This document shows, in pieces, positions 36,270 through 43,890 of a stretch of DNA of 50,530 nucleotides. A program made the translations under genes and the position numbers. The notes under the pieces were generated by a model. It did no database searches, had not been told where the DNA came from, and saw only the letters and a list, made by a program, of their open reading frames with translations. Source of the stretch: Lachnospiraceae bacterium (GTDB taxonomy: Bacteria; Bacillota; Clostridia; Lachnospirales; Lachnospiraceae); assembly GCA_017453865.1 (NCBI GenBank), contig JAFTEC010000048.1, positions 1-50,530 on the forward strand, in the 5' to 3' direction. The number at the start of each line of letters is the position of its first letter. Position 1 is the stretch's first letter.

Positions 36270-37253
36270 ATGACGAAAAACAGAAACATAGCTTTGACAT
36301 TTACTGTACTGATAGTTTTCATTGCCGGGGTCTTTCTCTGCTCCGGCAGAGTGGCGTATGCCGATGACAGGCCCATGGTCACGAGCGGCAGCAATGTGAG
36401 GTTCAGGGCCGAGCCTTCCCTGGACGGGAGGATCATAACAAGCCTGCCTTCGGGCACCCTTATTACCGAAACCGGCAGGAGCGGCGAATGGGCAAGCGTA
36501 AACTATAACGGTCAGAGCGGCTATATAAATACGCAGTTCATAAAGGAGGCTCCGAAAGGAGGAAACAGCGGTACAGGTGATACCTCAGCCTCTGCTCCGG
36601 CGGCAGTTCAGCCGGCATCAACCGGGGGACATATAATCTGTATAGATCCGGGACACCAGGGAAAGGGTGACAGTACCAAGGAGCCCAACGGACCCGGTTC
36701 CTCCGTTATGAAGGCAAGGGTTGCCGGAGGAACCCACGGAACCACCTCCGGCTTAAAGGAATACCAGCTTACACTGGCGGTGGGACAGCTTCTGAAAAAC
36801 GAGCTTGTTTCCAGGGGCTATACCGTATATATGACCCGTGAAAGCAATGATGTGAACATAAGCAATAAGGAGAGAGCCCAGTATGCGGGAAGCGTGGGAG
36901 CAGAGGTGAGTATCCGTCTCCATGCCAACGGTGCCTCGAATTCCGCTACAAACGGTGCTCTTGCTTTGGCTCCGTCTTCTTCAAATCCCTATGTGGGAAA
37001 TCTTGCCGCAGCCAGCCAGAACCTTTCCTCAAAGGTGCTGTCGAGTTACTGCGCCGCAACGGGCTTTGCCAATAAGGGGGTTCAGGCGAACGATACGATG
37101 ACCGGGATAAACTGGTGTACCATGTCGGTTACGATAATAGAAATGGGCTTTATGACCAATCCGGGGGATGACGCAAATATGGCAAATCCCGCCTTCCAGA
37201 CGAAAATGGTAAAGGGAATAGCGGACGGTATAGACGCGTATTTCGCGAAATAA
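36270..37253 (+). CDS. Exported SH3-domain N-acetylmuramoyl-L-alanine amidase
   Basis: A 327-residue wall hydrolase. A signal peptide (FTVLIVFIAGVFLCSG, cleavage near AYADD) leads into a bacterial SH3 domain at residues 33-95 (SNVRFRAEPSLDGRIITSLPSG, WASVNYNGQSGYINTQFI), a Gly/Ser/Ala linker and an Amidase_3 domain from 120 on: Zn ligands in IDPGHQG, GLKEYQL and IRLHANG, catalytic Glu in IIEMGFMTNP. It starts four bases after glnN's stop with little ribosome-site signal, which suggests coupling. Confidence 0.9.
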   Translation: MTKNRNIALTFTVLIVFIAGVFLCSGRVAYADDRPMVTSGSNVRFRAEPSLDGRIITSLPSGTLITETGRSGEWASVNYNGQSGYINTQFIKEAPKGGNSGTGDTSASAPAAVQPASTGGHIICIDPGHQGKGDSTKEPNGPGSSVMKARVAGGTHGTTSGLKEYQLTLAVGQLLKNELVSRGYTVYMTRESNDVNISNKERAQYAGSVGAEVSIRLHANGASNSATNGALALAPSSSNPYVGNLAAASQNLSSKVLSSYCAATGFANKGVQANDTMTGINWCTMSVTIIEMGFMTNPGDDANMANPAFQTKMVKGIADGIDAYFAK

Positions 37254-37326
37254 TAAGGTTTATGTTAACCTCTAACAAATCTTTGTTTTCATTTTTGTGC
37301 AAAATTAAGTCTTCACATTTTGTGTT

Positions 37327-37388
37327 TTCTCATATATAGTGTTACCAGATATGGTAGCCGAGAGAAAACCGGGCACAATATTTAGTAT
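37327..37388 (+). promoter_or_regulatory. Possible NrdR boxes upstream of nrdD
   Basis: The site at 37373-37388 keeps the CAATATTTAG core of an NrdR box with partial flanks. A second, at 37327-37342, matches only in its right half (ATATATAGTGT). They are 46 bp apart rather than the usual 31-32, so this is weak support for NrdR control. Confidence 0.35.
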
Positions 37389-37394
37389 TGAGAG

Positions 37395-37439
37395 CCGGGC
37401 GTTGGGGCGTCCGGATTTTTTGCGCAAAAAAGCTCCCGG
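37395..37439 (+). promoter_or_regulatory. Terminator/antiterminator-like element in the nrdD leader
   Basis: CCGGGCG (37395-37401) pairs with CGTCCGG (37408-37414), followed by A and six T: an intrinsic terminator. An alternative fold pairs CCGGA and the T-run (37411-37421) with AAAAAA (37426-37431) and CCGG (37436-37439), which would hide the terminator's 3' arm and T-tract. The two folds exclude each other. The leader continues with further pairable segments (ATGCC 37441 with GGCAT 37484) before the ribosome site. Confidence 0.55.
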
Positions 37440-37501
37440 AATGCCATACAGCAGGAAAAGGTCCTTTTGGGAGAGAGGGGCGGCATCAGGGAGGATTTAT
37501 C

Positions 37502-39670
37502 GTGAATATTATCAAACGTAACGGCAAGGAAGTGGAGTACGACGGCGAGTAGATCATCGCAGCCGTAGACAAGGCAAATGCACAGGTCGGAGACAATTTC
37601 AAGCTTCTTGATTCCCAGGTAAGGGTTGTTGAGGAAAAGGTCAGAAGGAAGCTGAAAAGCCTTGACCATCAGGCAGGTGTGGAGGAGATCCAAGACTACG
37701 TGATCCAGGCCATTCAGGAGGAGGGAGCCTTCAGGGTTGCGACCATCTACACCGTTTACCGCTACAAGAGGGAGCTTGTCAGAAAGAGCAATACGACCGA
37801 CGACAAGATATTAACCCTTGTAGAGTATGAAAACGAGGATGTGAAGGAGGAGAATTCCAACAAAAACCCCATGGTTGTTTCGGTTCAGAGGGACTATGTG
37901 GCCGGAGAGGTGAGCCGGGATCTCACAAACAGGATACTCCTTCCCCAGGAGGTGGTGGAGGCCCACAGACAGGGTATCATCCATTTCCACGATTCCGATT
38001 ATTTTGTACAGCATATGTATAACTGCTGTCTTGTGAATCTGGAGGATATGCTGCAGAACGGTACCGTTATAAGCGACACCATGATAGAGAAGCCGAAAAG
38101 CTTTTCCACCGCCTGCAATATAGCGACGCAGTGCATAGCCCAGATCGCAAGCTCACAGTACGGCGGACAGAGCATAACCTTATCCCATCTCGCACCCTTC
38201 GTGGATGTGACCAGACGCAAGTTCAGGAAAGAGGTCAGGTCCGAATTTGAGGCAGCGGGCATAGAAGCATCCGAGGAGGAGATAAATGCGGTTGCCGAAA
38301 GACGCACCGTAGAGGAGATAAGGCACGGAGTGCAGACCATACAGTATCAGGTCACCACTCTTATGACCACCAACGGACAGGCTCCCTTCATTACAGTTTA
38401 TATGTATCTGGATGAGGTGCCTGAGGGACAGACCAGGAGTGACCTGGCCATAATTATCGAGGAGATGCTGAAGCAGAGGATCCTCGGTGTGAAGAATGAA
38501 AAAGGAGTTTACATAACACCGGCATTCCCGAAGCTCATATATGTGCTGGATGAGGATAATGTTACGGAGGACTCCAAATACTGGTATCTTACAAGGCTTG
38601 CCGCGCAGTGTACGGCGAAGCGTATGGTTCCCGACTATATCTCCGCGAAGAAGATGAGAGAGTATAAGGGCGGCGATGTTTATCCCTGTATGGGGTGCAG
38701 AAGCTTCCTTACCCCCGACCGCTTCAGTCCCGAGGGTCAGAAGCACAGGTATTACGGCAGATTTAACCAGGGGGTAGTGACCATCAATCTTGTGGATGTT
38801 GCCTGTAGCTCCTACCGTGATATGGATAAATTCTGGCAGATATTGGACGAGAGACTTGAGCTCTGTCACGAGGCTCTCCGGTGCAGACACGAGAGGCTTC
38901 TCGGAACCATAAGCGATGTGGCTCCCATTCTCTGGCAGTACGGCGCCATCGCAAGGCTTGCAAAGGGTGAAAAGATAGACAAGCTCCTTTACGGCGGCTA
39001 TTCCACCATATCATTGGGATATGCGGGACTCTACGAGATGTGCAAATACATGACGGGCAGATCCCATACGGATCCCGAGGCTAAGCCCTTCGCACTGAAG
39101 GTTATGCAGAGACTGAATGACAAGTGCGCGGAGTGGAAGGCTGCGGAAAACATAGACTATTCCGTATACGGAACGCCCCTGGAGTCCACTACCTACAAGT
39201 TCGCCACCTGTCTGCAGAAGAGGTTCGGGCGGATCAAGGATGTGACGGATCATAATTACATCACGAACAGCTATCACGTAAGCGTGCGTGAAAAGATAGA
39301 TGCATTTACCAAGCTCAAGTTTGAGGCGGATTTCCAGAAGCTGTCTCCGGGAGGAGCCATAAGCTATGTGGAGGTTCCCAATATGACCGACAATATTGAT
39401 GCGGTGCTTTCGGTAATGAAGTTTATCTATGACAACATCATGTACGCGGAATTGAATACCAAGAGCGATTTCTGCCAGGTATGCGGCTATGACGGAGAGA
39501 TCAATATCGTTACCGATGCCCACGGGAAGCTTATATGGGAATGCCCCAACTGCGGAAACCGTGACCAGGCGAAGATGAATGTGGCAAGACGGACCTGCGG
39601 ATATATCGGAACCAATTTCTGGAATCAGGGCAGGACCCAGGAAATAAAGGAAAGGGTGCTGCATCTGTAA
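37502..39670 (+). CDS. nrdD: Anaerobic ribonucleoside-triphosphate reductase (class III), with in-frame amber codon
   Basis: Glycyl-radical enzyme reducing NTPs to dNTPs without oxygen. Translation from GTG 37502, after CAGGGAGG, gives the ATP-cone opening MNIIKRNGKEVEYDGE, then TAG at 37550-37552, then in frame IIAAVDKANAQVGDN and the rest of the cone and catalytic domain. The C-terminus has the zinc CxxC pairs (CQVCGYDG, CPNCGNRD) and the glycyl-radical RRTCGYIG. The whole frame is 722 codons, a normal length. At the TAG position relatives usually have Lys, so one A-to-T change would explain it. Without read-through the only later start before the conserved part is GTG 37679, with no good ribosome site. 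fliE and mutS2 end in TAG, so amber normally stops here. No nrdG follows. Confidence 0.88.
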
Positions 39671-39701
39671 GAGCAAAATAAATGTGCCCCTAAAGAGAAG
39701 A

Positions 39702-39740
39702 GCGGAAAAGGAACCTTTGAACGGTTCCTTTTTCTGCGCT
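39702..39740 (+). terminator. Intrinsic terminator after nrdD
   Basis: AAAAGGAACC (39706-39715) pairs perfectly with GGTTCCTTTT (39723-39732) around a 7-nt loop, the 3' arm running into T residues; outer GCGG/CTGC bases extend it. Confidence 0.88.
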
Positions 39741-39744
39741 TAGA

Positions 39745-39760
39745 TGTTATTATTATTCTA
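39745..39760 (+). promoter_or_regulatory. Extended -10 directly before the histidine kinase start
   Basis: TGT then TATTAT (39748-39753) forms an extended -10 with its expected start point at about 39760, the A of the ATG. There is no ribosome site before the ATG, so a leaderless mRNA is likely. No clear -35 is present. Confidence 0.45.
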
Positions 39761-42255
39761 TGGATCATTTTCAGAATGAGGAAATAAACAGAGCCAGATC
39801 CTGGTTTGTGGAAAGGATGGAAAATCCTTTCATAATCGCCGATGCATCCCTGCATTATATGGATGCGAACTCAGCGGCAAAAAAGCTTTTCCCGAAGCTC
39901 AGGGAGCTTATGAAGGAGGATTCCCTGCCGGATGAGATACGGGTGATGTTTACCGACAATCAGGAGAGGATAACGGTCGGAAACCGTATTTTTAAGAAAA
40001 CCCTTGAGGAAAGATGGGGAGACGAGAGCTACAGCTGCCTTTTCCTTGTGGACAGGACAGATGAGGAGGAGCTCTTAAACAGCCTTGATAAGGCCAGAAC
40101 CGCTGCGGAAGAGACCAATATGACAAGGTCTGTCTTCCTTTCCAATATGTCCCATGAGATACGGACACCAATGAACGCCATCGTCGGGATGTCGGACATT
40201 CTCCTGAGGGAAAACCTTCCGCCCCATGTGAAGGGTTATCTCAATAATATAAAGGGCTCTGTGGGAACCCTGCTTTCCATAATAAATGACGTTCTCGATA
40301 TTTCAAAGATCGAGGATGGCAGCTTGAAGATCATTGAGGAGGAATACGAACCTATGTCCTTCTTAAATGACCTTTCAATGATCTTCTTAAACCGGATCGG
40401 AAATAAGCCGGTGGAGCTTCTCTATATGATAGATCCGGCTCTTCCCTCAAAGCTTCACGGGGATGCAAGGCGGATCCAGCAGATAATCATAAATATGCTT
40501 AGTAATGCTGTCGAGTATACTGACAGCGGATATATCTGCCTCTCTATGAACGTTGAGGAAAAGGAGGACGATTACTGTCTTCTCTCCATATCCATTTCGG
40601 ACAGCGGACAGGGCATACGTGAAGAGGACAGGGGTGATCTTTTCAGCCCCTTACAGAAGGCAAATAACAGAAAGAGGACGGAGAGAGAGGGACTGGGACT
40701 CGGACTCTCCATCTGTAAGCAGCTGGTCAGGCTTATGGGAGGAGAGATAGGTGTGGAGAGCACCATCGGAAGCGGGAGCAGATTCTACTTCTCCCTTTCC
40801 CAAGGTGTGGTCAATAATGAGCTTGCCGCAGAGATCAAGAACAGAGATCAGGAAAGGGTGATATATTACCTTTTTGACAATGAATATTCGGAAGAAGCGC
40901 TTATACGTCTGTCAAAGGAATACGGGATAAGGACGAAAAAATATGACGGCTCCGTGAATGACAGCGGGGAGAAGAAATACCTTTTTACGGACTGCTTAAG
41001 AAGGATAAGCGCTGCGGAGACAGAAGAACTTAAGAAAAAGGAGGTTGAGATCTGTGTTCTGATAAACCCCATGCTGGAAAGCCTTGAGGATAACAGCTTC
41101 AGAACCATAAACAAGCCTCTTTACAGTCTCAATTTCTGCCAGATAATAAATGACGAGCTTAACGACGGGGACGGACGGATCGATATAGATTTCACCGCTC
41201 CCGATGCCCGCATACTCGTGGTTGATGACAATGAAATGAACCTTCAGGTGGTTAAGGGGCTTCTTGCGCCGCTGAAGCTGAAGATAGATACGGCTGTGAA
41301 CGGTAAGGAAGGCGTGGAGTGCGTTGCCAACAACCTCTATGATCTGGTTCTCATGGATCATATGATGCCGGTTATGGACGGGGTGGAGGCTCTGGAAAAG
41401 ATAAGACAGCTTCAGGGCGGGAAATATGAGGATCTTCCGGTCATCGCACTTTCCGCAAATGCCACCGCAGACGCAGAGATCCTTTTCAGAGAGAAAGGCT
41501 TTTCCGATTTTGTGGCAAAGCCCATAAAGCTGCGTGAATTGAGACGCTGCCTTTTGGAATGGCTTCCTTCGAAAAAGATCCTTCGGGGCAGCGCCGGGGT
41601 GACGGATGATGAGGTGGAGGTTCGAAGCGGGGAGGAAGAGGTTGTCCTGCCTTTCGAGATAGAGGGACTTAATGTGGAGGATGGGATAAGCTACTGCGGT
41701 TCACCTGCACTGTTCCTGAAGTGCATGGTCATCTTTTACAGGATAATAGACAAGAATGTCATGCGTATCACCAAGTTCCTGGAGGACGGTCTTATCCGTG
41801 ACTATACCATAGAGGTTCACGCTCTGAAAAACTCTGCCAGAATGATAGGTGCGAAGAAGCTCTCCGATGATTTCAAGGAGCTGGAGCAGCTTGGGAATAA
41901 TGATGATATTGACGCTCTGACGGAGAAGACACCGGGAGTGCTGGAGCTTTATCAGAGCTATAAGAGGATATTAAAGCCCTTTGCAGACACGGAGAAAAGG
42001 AATTCATATACTCCGAAGCGGGAAGAGGTCGTCGAAAGTTTACAAAAGATCATAGATGCGATGGATGCCTTTGATATGGACGGAGCTGACGAGGCTATGA
42101 ATACGCTTCGGGAGTATGCGCTGCCGGGAGGGCTTAATGATAAAATACCGGAGCTTGATGCGCTTGTATCGGATTTTGCAATGGAAGATGTGATCGGTCT
42201 TTCCAAGGAACTCATCAGGGAATGTGAAACGGCATTTGAGGAGGACGGGAAATGA
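39760..42255 (+). CDS. Hybrid sensor histidine kinase with receiver and HPt domains
   Basis: An 831-residue soluble phosphorelay kinase. Domains: PAS-like sensor (residues 15-105, MENPFIIADASLHYMDANSAAKKLF); HisKA with phosphorylated His in SNMSHEIRTPMNAIVGM (about 132); HATPase (230-345, SDSGQGI and GLGLGLSICKQLV); a degenerate linker region 350-470; REC (480-600, ARILVVDDNEMN, phospho-Asp in LVLMDHMMPVMDG); and HPt with His in VHALKNSARMIGA (about 686). No transmembrane segment is seen, so the signal is probably cytosolic. It lacks a ribosome site. The next gene overlaps by ATGA and is the likely output partner. Confidence 0.9.
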   Translation: MDHFQNEEINRARSWFVERMENPFIIADASLHYMDANSAAKKLFPKLRELMKEDSLPDEIRVMFTDNQERITVGNRIFKKTLEERWGDESYSCLFLVDRTDEEELLNSLDKARTAAEETNMTRSVFLSNMSHEIRTPMNAIVGMSDILLRENLPPHVKGYLNNIKGSVGTLLSIINDVLDISKIEDGSLKIIEEEYEPMSFLNDLSMIFLNRIGNKPVELLYMIDPALPSKLHGDARRIQQIIINMLSNAVEYTDSGYICLSMNVEEKEDDYCLLSISISDSGQGIREEDRGDLFSPLQKANNRKRTEREGLGLGLSICKQLVRLMGGEIGVESTIGSGSRFYFSLSQGVVNNELAAEIKNRDQERVIYYLFDNEYSEEALIRLSKEYGIRTKKYDGSVNDSGEKKYLFTDCLRRISAAETEELKKKEVEICVLINPMLESLEDNSFRTINKPLYSLNFCQIINDELNDGDGRIDIDFTAPDARILVVDDNEMNLQVVKGLLAPLKLKIDTAVNGKEGVECVANNLYDLVLMDHMMPVMDGVEALEKIRQLQGGKYEDLPVIALSANATADAEILFREKGFSDFVAKPIKLRELRRCLLEWLPSKKILRGSAGVTDDEVEVRSGEEEVVLPFEIEGLNVEDGISYCGSPALFLKCMVIFYRIIDKNVMRITKFLEDGLIRDYTIEVHALKNSARMIGAKKLSDDFKELEQLGNNDDIDALTEKTPGVLELYQSYKRILKPFADTEKRNSYTPKREEVVESLQKIIDAMDAFDMDGADEAMNTLREYALPGGLNDKIPELDALVSDFAMEDVIGLSKELIRECETAFEEDGK

Positions 42256-43037
42256 CAGCTGAACGTAATGTGATTATTGTAAGGATAATAGAGGGCTACC
42301 TCGTAGGATCGCTTGAACGGAGGCTCCTTGAAAAAAAGATCAAGGTCAAGAAGGTGGGAGCGGATGTTTCCGAGATAGGCCGTTTTAATGACGAAATGGA
42401 TGCCATCATAGTATATGTGGGCAACAATATCCATGAGAAGACCGAGGCCCTTGTTTACCTTAAGGATCTGGGTATAGAGAAGGGGATACCGATCTTCCTT
42501 ATAGAGGGGGATAACGGTCTTACGGATATTCTCCGTATCCTTCCGGAGGCCGCGATCACGCAGTCCTTCCCTCATCCTGTGGACATCAAGGAAGCCACAA
42601 ATGTGATAAATTCCTACCTTATCCAGAATGATAAGACCAATATGAGGAAGATACTCGTGGTTGACGACTCGGGTCCCATGCTCAGGAACCTCCGCGAATG
42701 GCTGGGAGAGAAGTATAATGTCATCCCCGCGAACTCGGGAGCCATGGCCATGAAATATATAAGCCGTGAGGTGCCGGATCTTATCCTGCTTGATTATGAA
42801 ATGCCGGTGGTGAACGGGAAACAGGTCCTTGAAATGATAAGGACCGAAATAGATTTTTCGTCTATTCCGGTCATATTCCTTACAGGCAAGAACGATAAGG
42901 AGAGCGTGGCCTCGGTAATGGGCTTAAAGCCACAGGGTTATCTCTTAAAGACCCTGCCTCCCCAGGAGATCGTACGGAGTATCGATGACTTCTTTGTTAA
43001 GCTGGAGAATGAGGAAAAGCAGAAAAAGCTCTGGTGA
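42252..43037 (+). CDS. Two-receiver response regulator (first receiver degenerate), no output domain
   Basis: A 261-residue protein. Residues 130-255 form a full receiver: KILVVDDSGPMLRNLREWL, phospho-Asp in PDLILLDYEMPVVNGKQVL, Thr in IFLTGKN and Lys in LLKTLPP. Residues 1-120 fold-match a receiver (NVIIVRIIEGYLVGSLERRL, MDAIIVYVGNN, IPIFLIEGD) but lack the acidic pair and the phospho-Asp. No DNA-binding, GGDEF, HD or other output domain is present, so it may act as a phosphate shuttle or through protein contacts. It overlaps the hybrid kinase by four bases. Confidence 0.85.
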   Translation: MTAERNVIIVRIIEGYLVGSLERRLLEKKIKVKKVGADVSEIGRFNDEMDAIIVYVGNNIHEKTEALVYLKDLGIEKGIPIFLIEGDNGLTDILRILPEAAITQSFPHPVDIKEATNVINSYLIQNDKTNMRKILVVDDSGPMLRNLREWLGEKYNVIPANSGAMAMKYISREVPDLILLDYEMPVVNGKQVLEMIRTEIDFSSIPVIFLTGKNDKESVASVMGLKPQGYLLKTLPPQEIVRSIDDFFVKLENEEKQKKLW

Positions 43038-43051
43038 GCATTTTAATTCTT

Positions 43052-43765
43052 TTACCGCTCGTCGCTTTCAAATTTATAGCCGATACCCCAGACAGTGGAT
43101 ATCCTCCAGGCTTCGTGATCCTTAAGCTTCTCACGGAGCCTTTTTATATGCACATCAACGGTTCTGGTGTCACCTATATATTCATAGCCCCAGATATGGT
43201 CAAGGAGCTGTTCCCTGGTGAACACCTGATTCGGAGAGGAAGCGAGGAAGTACAGGAGCTCCATTTCCTTCGGCGGCATATCCAGGGGCTTTCCGCAATA
43301 GAGCACCGAGTAGTTCGTAAGGTTTATGATGAGATCGGGATACTCTACCTTCTTTATGTCGGAACGGCTGCTTTCAGGCGGTGCCGCTGCGGCTGCAGAG
43401 GTACGGCGGAGCACTGCTTTCGCTCTTGCTATAAGCTCCTTCGAATCAAAGGGCTTCTCCATATAGTCATCGGCACCCAGCTCCAAACCCAGCACCTTGT
43501 CAAAGACCTCCCCCTTTGCGGAGATCATGATAATCGGGATCTGGGACTTCATACGTATCTCACGGCATACCTGATAGCCGTCTATCCCCGGGAGCATCAG
43601 ATCCAGAAGGATAAGGTTCGGGTTATAAGCCGTATATTCCTTCAGGGCACTCTCGCCGTCATTTACGATCTTCGTATCAAAGCATTCTTTCGTAAAATAG
43701 AGAGAGATCAGCTCGGCAATGTTATTATCGTCATCCACTATGAGGACTTTTTGCTTGTCTACCAT
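43052..43765 (-). CDS. OmpR/PhoB-family response regulator
   Basis: A 237-residue transcription factor on the minus strand. REC domain residues 1-120 (VLIVDDDNNIAELI, phospho-Asp in NLILLDLMLPGIDGYQV, Lys in DDYMEKPFDSKELI) and a winged-helix domain 140-232 (MPPKEMELLYFLASSPNQVFTREQLLDHIWG, DTRTVDVHIKRLREKL, TVWGIGYKF). AGGAG is eight bases before the ATG at 43765. It ends 14 bases from the convergent double-receiver gene. No paired histidine kinase lies in its own transcription unit, so its partner is unknown. Confidence 0.93.
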   Translation of the reverse strand: MVDKQKVLIVDDDNNIAELISLYFTKECFDTKIVNDGESALKEYTAYNPNLILLDLMLPGIDGYQVCREIRMKSQIPIIMISAKGEVFDKVLGLELGADDYMEKPFDSKELIARAKAVLRRTSAAAAAPPESSRSDIKKVEYPDLIINLTNYSVLYCGKPLDMPPKEMELLYFLASSPNQVFTREQLLDHIWGYEYIGDTRTVDVHIKRLREKLKDHEAWRISTVWGIGYKFESDER

Positions 43766-43812
43766 GGTGTATTCTCCTGATATATTTGTTGATAAGCTCC
43801 TTTGCTCCGATC

Positions 43813-43840
43813 AGAATGACAATGGAGATCCGCTCAGGAT
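43813..43840. repeat. Decayed TGTCATTCTGA element
   Basis: TCAGAATGACAA followed by GATCCGCTCAGGATCC; it looks like a broken version of the dispersed element at 4603 and 18174. It lies in the gap between the PhoB-type regulator and mutS2. Confidence 0.4.
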
Positions 43841-43890
43841 CCTAGTGTAATATCCTGCGCAATTAGTATTGAAATGAACGTGTCAGTCCA

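Noticed and set aside
37339..37521. 60-codon open frame in the nrdD leader
   Set aside because: Covers the terminator/antiterminator structure and overlaps nrdD out of frame; no ribosome site seen.
37550..37552. Pyrrolysine or genome-wide amber recoding as explanation of the nrdD TAG
   Set aside because: TAG is the normal stop of fliE and mutS2 in the same window, and nrdD proteins have no known pyrrolysine here.
43038..43051. Terminator between the convergent regulator genes
   Set aside because: Only 14 bases, no dyad.
43034..43780. 248-codon plus-strand open frame
   Set aside because: It lies antisense to the clear OmpR/PhoB regulator gene, has no family motif and no ribosome site.
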